Part shown: one piece after another, positions 6,835-10,270 of the stretch
Layout of the letters: every line of letters begins with the position of its first letter
Numbering within the stretch: the first letter of the stretch is position 1
Assembly: GCA_012800135.1 (NCBI GenBank)
Contig: JAAZJV010000001.1
Location: forward strand, 1 to 10,270
DNA from: Clostridiaceae bacterium
Lineage (GTDB): Bacteria > Bacillota > Clostridia > Saccharofermentanales > DTU023
Reading direction: 5' to 3'
Length of the DNA: 10,270 bases
Made by a program: the position numbers and the translations under genes
Notes under the pieces: model-generated
The model's input: only the letters and a program-made list of their open reading frames with translations
The model's database searches: none
Told to the model about the DNA's origin: nothing

Positions 6835-9534
6835 ATGATGGATAAAAAATCGAACATGAGGCAGAAGGAAAAACAAAAAGGACGATCCCTGCATAAAAAT
6901 GTAGCGACGACACTCACTGTTTTCGGACTGATCGTTGCTGCCATCATTACCGTATTCATCGGTTCGACTCCTCATAAATACGATCTTCAAATCGGAGATA
7001 TCAGTGTATATGACATTTCTGCGCCGCGTGATATCGCAGACAAGTCTGAAACGATGCGCCGTGCGCTGGTTGCGCGCTCACAAGTGCCGAATGTCATGAT
7101 TCGTTCCGAGGAAAAAAGCGACACATCCATCGATGAGATTCGTGTCCTGCTATCTCTCGCTTCAGATTGCCGCAACGATTTGTATGGATTCGAGACAGTA
7201 AGTCCGGATCCGGAATCGACTTCGACGGAGGAAACTGAGGCGGGAACGTTCACAATTGCACGCGCGCCGGATAATCATGAAATTGAGTTGGCAATCTCGA
7301 CATTAATTTCAGATCTCAGCCAAAAAGAGGGGATCATTCTGCCGTCGGGCGATGCCGATCTTCTGATACGAATGAGTGAAGAGCGGTTTAGAGCGCTCAA
7401 CAATACGATTATGACCGAAGCGCGAGTTATTTTGTCGGAGACATTGGATGAGGCGGCGTTACAACGTGCAATCGCGTCTTCTGTTGAACACATGCAAAGC
7501 ATCGCAACCTTTTTTAAAGACGACGCCTTGCTTGCCGGACGTTTGTTAAATCTGACACTACGGCCGAATGTGGAATTTAATGAGGAGGCGACGGAAAAAG
7601 CCCGTACTGCGGCGTATGACCGCGTAATGAATGATCCGGTTATGGTCAGCCGAGGCACCCGCATTTTAAGCCAAGGCGATGTGATTACGCCGGAGATCAT
7701 GTCAATGCTCAATGATCTCAATATGACAAAATCAGCGTCGTTTGACTGGGCACGGCTCGGGGGCATCGCCGGTTTGACGTTGCTTTGTACGATTATTGCC
7801 GCGTTGTTTTTTAGGCGCTACATCTCCATTTTGGGCGATCAGCCTTCGCGCAGTGTAATCGCATTGTCGTTAACGACGCTTCTTCCGTTGCTTATGTCGG
7901 CTTATCTGGCTCGTAATTTTCCGCTTGCGCCTCCGGTGTATTTTACAGCTGTAGTTGTGACGGCCTATTTTGGTTTTCGAGCAGCGATTTTTACGACATC
8001 GCTTCTGATCATTCTCATTATGCCGATGGCATCTTTTCATCCGTCTTTCCCGATCGTCGGAATTATAGGCTGTATGGTCGCGTCACTTTTCACTCAAGGA
8101 TCGAGACGACAAGACAATTATGCCCACATCATTGTCGGAGCCTCTCTGGCAACGGCGTCAGCAGCGCTTTTGATGGGCATCCTCCAAAAGGAATCTGCAT
8201 CGCTTTTAGTTTCAAACATCTTGCAGGCGACATTGTCCGGAGGCTTATCGGTCATCGCTGCCATCGGCATTATGCCGCTATTTGAACTCATCTTTAACAC
8301 GGTATCTCCTTTACGTTTAATTGAGTTGTCGCAACCGGGTCACCCACTGATGAAACGTCTTTTTGTCGAGGCGCCCGGTACCTCACAACATTCAATGATG
8401 GTTGCGAATTTGGCGGATACAGCGGCTGAGGCCATTGGAGCTAATGCCATGATCGCTCGTGTCGGCGCATATTTCCACGATGTGGGCAAGCTTGAGAACC
8501 CCATGATGTTTACGGAGAATCAAACGGGGGCAAATCCCCACGACCAGTTGACGCCGTTGGAGAGTGCTCGGATCATCACACGACATCCGGAAAACAGTTA
8601 CACGCTTGGTCGAAAGTACAGATTGCCGTTGCCGCTACTAAAAATAGCAAACGAACATCACGGATCAACAGTTCTTCAATACTTCTGGCGCAAAGCCTGT
8701 CGTGAGGCTGAGATGAAAGGTTTGCCACCTCCGTCGATTGATGCTTTCCGTTACCGAACACCTCTTCCAAGTTCGCGCGAATCTGCGATTGTGATGCTGG
8801 CTGACTCGACGGAAGCGGCGATGAGATCGGAAGGGATCAACAAGCTAGATGCAGCAGAGAAATTGATTCGGAACGTCGTCAAGGTGAAGATTGACCAAGA
8901 CCAACTGAAAAATTCAGGGCTTTCTTTTGCCGATATTGAAAAAATCATTCATTCCTTCCTCCAGATTTATGCCGGACATTTTCATGAGCGTATTGCCTAC
9001 AGTGAACAAAATAAAACGTCTGTTCCGGATCCTGAAAGAGACTCTTCCGGCATGAAGGACACTTTTGTAAAAGAGACAACTATGCCCATGCATGTCGTCA
9101 TCTCCGAAAATGATGAACAGACAGCGCCTGAGCGCAAGGATATAACAGCGCCTGTACGTGTTGTGACTTCAGTTGATAATTTTCAGGAAACAACTGAAAT
9201 AACTGACAGAGGGATACCTGTTCGCGAGTTTGACCAAGATGACTTTATAGAGAAAGTGGCTGAGCGCAAAAATATAACAGCACCGGTACGCGTCGTCATT
9301 CCTAGAGATGGGATACAGGCTGGGACAGAGCAAATTGATAGAACAATGCCTTCTCGCACAGTGAACGCTGATGATAATGTACTAGAAGAAGCTGAACGCA
9401 AAGAAAAAACCATGACGGTACGCGCCATAACTCCAGGTGACGGCACACAGTCTCTGGTTGGGCTTAAAGACAGAATGACACCTATACGCATCGTTACAGA
9501 ACGCAGGAAAAAGAAGAATGATAAGGATGATTGA
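6835..9534 (+). CDS. pgpH: 7TM-HD cyclic-di-AMP phosphodiesterase PgpH (YqfF) with repeat tail
   Basis: Integral membrane enzyme that hydrolyses c-di-AMP through a cytoplasmic HD domain. The 899 residues are longer than typical PgpH/YqfF proteins (around 700). In order: a basic cytoplasmic N-terminus; TM helix (23-42); an extracytoplasmic 7TMR-HDED-type domain (about 43-305) with an acidic stretch near 124-137; a bundle of hydrophobic helices (about 308-485); then the HD domain. Candidate metal ligands match the family pattern: His519 (QHS), His548-Asp549 (FHDVGK), His584, His608-His609 (EHHG) and Asp657. After about residue 743 comes a charged tail made of a 22-residue repeat (separate entry). 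AAGAGGG (6823-6829) serves either ATG 6835 (5 bases) or the next codon ATG 6838 (8 bases). The end overlaps ybeY. Confidence 0.93.
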   Translation: MMDKKSNMRQKEKQKGRSLHKNVATTLTVFGLIVAAIITVFIGSTPHKYDLQIGDISVYDISAPRDIADKSETMRRALVARSQVPNVMIRSEEKSDTSIDEIRVLLSLASDCRNDLYGFETVSPDPESTSTEETEAGTFTIARAPDNHEIELAISTLISDLSQKEGIILPSGDADLLIRMSEERFRALNNTIMTEARVILSETLDEAALQRAIASSVEHMQSIATFFKDDALLAGRLLNLTLRPNVEFNEEATEKARTAAYDRVMNDPVMVSRGTRILSQGDVITPEIMSMLNDLNMTKSASFDWARLGGIAGLTLLCTIIAALFFRRYISILGDQPSRSVIALSLTTLLPLLMSAYLARNFPLAPPVYFTAVVVTAYFGFRAAIFTTSLLIILIMPMASFHPSFPIVGIIGCMVASLFTQGSRRQDNYAHIIVGASLATASAALLMGILQKESASLLVSNILQATLSGGLSVIAAIGIMPLFELIFNTVSPLRLIELSQPGHPLMKRLFVEAPGTSQHSMMVANLADTAAEAIGANAMIARVGAYFHDVGKLENPMMFTENQTGANPHDQLTPLESARIITRHPENSYTLGRKYRLPLPLLKIANEHHGSTVLQYFWRKACREAEMKGLPPPSIDAFRYRTPLPSSRESAIVMLADSTEAAMRSEGINKLDAAEKLIRNVVKVKIDQDQLKNSGLSFADIEKIIHSFLQIYAGHFHERIAYSEQNKTSVPDPERDSSGMKDTFVKETTMPMHVVISENDEQTAPERKDITAPVRVVTSVDNFQETTEITDRGIPVREFDQDDFIEKVAERKNITAPVRVVIPRDGIQAGTEQIDRTMPSRTVNADDNVLEEAERKEKTMTVRAITPGDGTQSLVGLKDRMTPIRIVTERRKKKNDKDD
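9064..9495 (+). repeat. Seven in-frame 66-bp repeats encoding the PgpH C-terminal tail
   Basis: Units begin at PgpH residues 744, 766, 788, 810, 832, 854 and 876 (the last is partial), spaced exactly 22 residues with no insertions. The shared pattern is E-x-K-D-x-T-x-P-V-R-V-V, then a variable part with Asp at a fixed place. The proline recurs at 751, 773, 795, 817, 839 and 883 (Thr at 861). Arg recurs two residues later in six units. Asp recurs at 781, 803, 825, 847 and 869. Units 2 and 4 are the most alike (ERKDITAPVRVV and ERKNITAPVRVV), which suggests a two-unit step in the expansion. The tail should be cytoplasmic, after the HD domain; its function is unknown. Confidence 0.88.
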
Positions 9535-10270
9535 CGTACGATGCTATAATTGTCAAAGAGCATATGGCGCTCGGGAGCTGTTTCCCGTCATTCGGGAAAC
9601 AGCTGAGTACGTTCTCTATTCGTCTCCTTTTATTAGACGGCTTTTAGAAGAAGGCATCGGCGTTTGTATCGATGTGACAACGGTTGGACCGCGCATCATG
9701 CGCAAGATTAACCGGGAGCAGCGCAGTGTCGATGCTTTGACGGATGTACTGTCGTTTCCGGCACATAACATGCGAGAAGGCGCACTGGAAAAACCGCTAG
9801 ATCCTTGGCAAACATTTGCTCCGGATGATCGCTCCGCGCTTTACCTTGGAGAACTTGTCATATCGCCTGAACGAGCGGCAGAACAGGCAAAAAATCTCGA
9901 ACATACATTAGAGCGGGAACTGATGTTTCTTACTATCCACGGTGTCCTTCATCTTCTCGGTTTCGACCACGAATGTGAGGAAGATGCATTGACCATGGAA
10001 GCCTTGCAACGTCAACTGATACGTGGTTTGGAGGAAGTTCCTTCCGGTTTTGTGGCACTTTGCGGTCGGCCGAATGTCGGGAAATCGACTCTTCTTAACC
10101 TGCTTTCGGGACGGACACTCGCTATCGAATCTCCCAAGCCTCAAACGACACGACATGCAATCCGCAGTGTTCTTTTCTTTGATGACGCCGAGATTGCATT
10201 TCTAGATATGCCCGGTCTACACAAGCCTAGCAATGCACTCGGTCGTGCCATGATGAAGACGGCTATGCAA
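9518..10270 (+). CDS. ybeY-era: YbeY endoribonuclease fused to GTPase Era (C-terminus beyond window)
   Basis: One uninterrupted frame of 251 codons runs to the window edge. Residues 1 to about 173 are YbeY, the rRNA-maturation metalloendoribonuclease: ALTDVLSFP, LGELVISPERA, and the zinc motif HGVLHLLGFDH with His141, His145 and His151. From about residue 176 the same frame is Era, the GTPase that binds the 3' end of 16S rRNA: SGFVALCG, then G1 GRPNVGKST (183-191), a PKPQTTRH switch segment and G3 DMPG (230-233, usually DTPG). The rest of the G domain and the KH domain lie outside. There is no linker and no stop. No ATG lies at the Era boundary; the nearest in-frame alternative is GTG 10052, badly spaced. 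Start ATG 9518 follows AGGA (9505-9508) by 9 bases and overlaps pgpH by 17; ATG 9527 is the alternative. dgkA and cdd, usual neighbours between ybeY and era in Firmicutes, are absent. Confidence 0.92.
   Translation, partial: MIRMIDVRCYNCQRAYGARELFPVIRETAEYVLYSSPFIRRLLEEGIGVCIDVTTVGPRIMRKINREQRSVDALTDVLSFPAHNMREGALEKPLDPWQTFAPDDRSALYLGELVISPERAAEQAKNLEHTLERELMFLTIHGVLHLLGFDHECEEDALTMEALQRQLIRGLEEVPSGFVALCGRPNVGKSTLLNLLSGRTLAIESPKPQTTRHAIRSVLFFDDAEIAFLDMPGLHKPSNALGRAMMKTAMQ
9576..9604 (+). other. Perfect 12-bp inverted repeat with 5-base loop inside ybeY
   Basis: AGCTGTTTCCCG (9576-9587) and CGGGAAACAGCT (9593-9604) are exact reverse complements separated by TCATT. The stem would form in the mRNA about 60 bases after the ybeY start, within codons 20-29. 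No T-run follows directly, so it is not a standard intrinsic terminator. It may affect translation, mRNA decay or processing, or be a by-product of coding sequence. Confidence 0.75.

Noticed and set aside
7275-7766. Minus-strand open frame of 163 codons inside pgpH
   Set aside because: It lies fully antisense to the extracytoplasmic domain of a well-supported gene and shows no recognisable motif; a shadow frame.
9064-9495. CRISPR-like array
   Set aside because: The 66-bp periodicity is in frame, diverged at DNA level and conserved at protein level, so it is a coding repeat and not repeat-spacer DNA.
9183-9563. Minus-strand open frame of 126 codons over the repeat region
   Set aside because: Its apparent internal repeats simply mirror the PgpH tail repeats; no ribosome site or family resemblance.
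9576-9620. Intrinsic terminator between pgpH and ybeY
   Set aside because: The stem is strong but no uninterrupted T-run follows, and it lies inside the YbeY coding sequence.

Overview
The window looks like a chromosomal stretch of a Clostridia-type Firmicute. The reasons are the gene order phoH–pgpH–ybeY–era, two adjacent DUF881 proteins, strong purine-rich Shine-Dalgarno sites, two probable TTG starts and a tRNA with an encoded CCA. This is inference from gene content. I saw no plasmid, phage, insertion-sequence or CRISPR signal, and nearly everything is housekeeping.

Layout. The left edge holds tRNA-Pro(GGG) on the minus strand with a clear sigma-A type promoter. It diverges across a 314-base intergenic region from a plus-strand operon. 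That operon encodes a family 5 solute-binding lipoprotein (393-2432), lipoprotein signal peptidase LspA (2420-2932) and an RluD-type pseudouridine synthase (2929-3891), with overlapping gene ends. After a 205-base gap come two paralogous membrane-anchored DUF881 proteins (about 4097-4852 and 4870-5610). After a further 190-base gap comes a cluster of PhoH ATPase (5801-6802), the c-di-AMP phosphodiesterase PgpH (6835-9534) and a YbeY reading frame (from 9518) that runs without a stop into the GTPase Era and off the right edge. All protein genes are on the plus strand.

How the genes fit together. The first operon makes a lipoprotein precursor together with the peptidase that would process it. 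The third cluster is built around 16S rRNA maturation: PhoH is commonly encoded beside YbeY, and YbeY and Era both act at the 3' end of 16S rRNA. Here they are one polypeptide. In the usual Firmicute order pgpH–ybeY–dgkA–cdd–era, dgkA and cdd lie between them; both are missing here.

Main points for a second look: (1) the YbeY–Era fusion; (2) a seven-unit, exactly 22-residue repeat tail on PgpH; (3) a perfect 12-bp hairpin early in ybeY, preceded by an extended -10-like sequence; (4) a degenerate duplicate of the tRNA promoter region about 129 bp upstream; (5) an acidic insertion in the lipoprotein.
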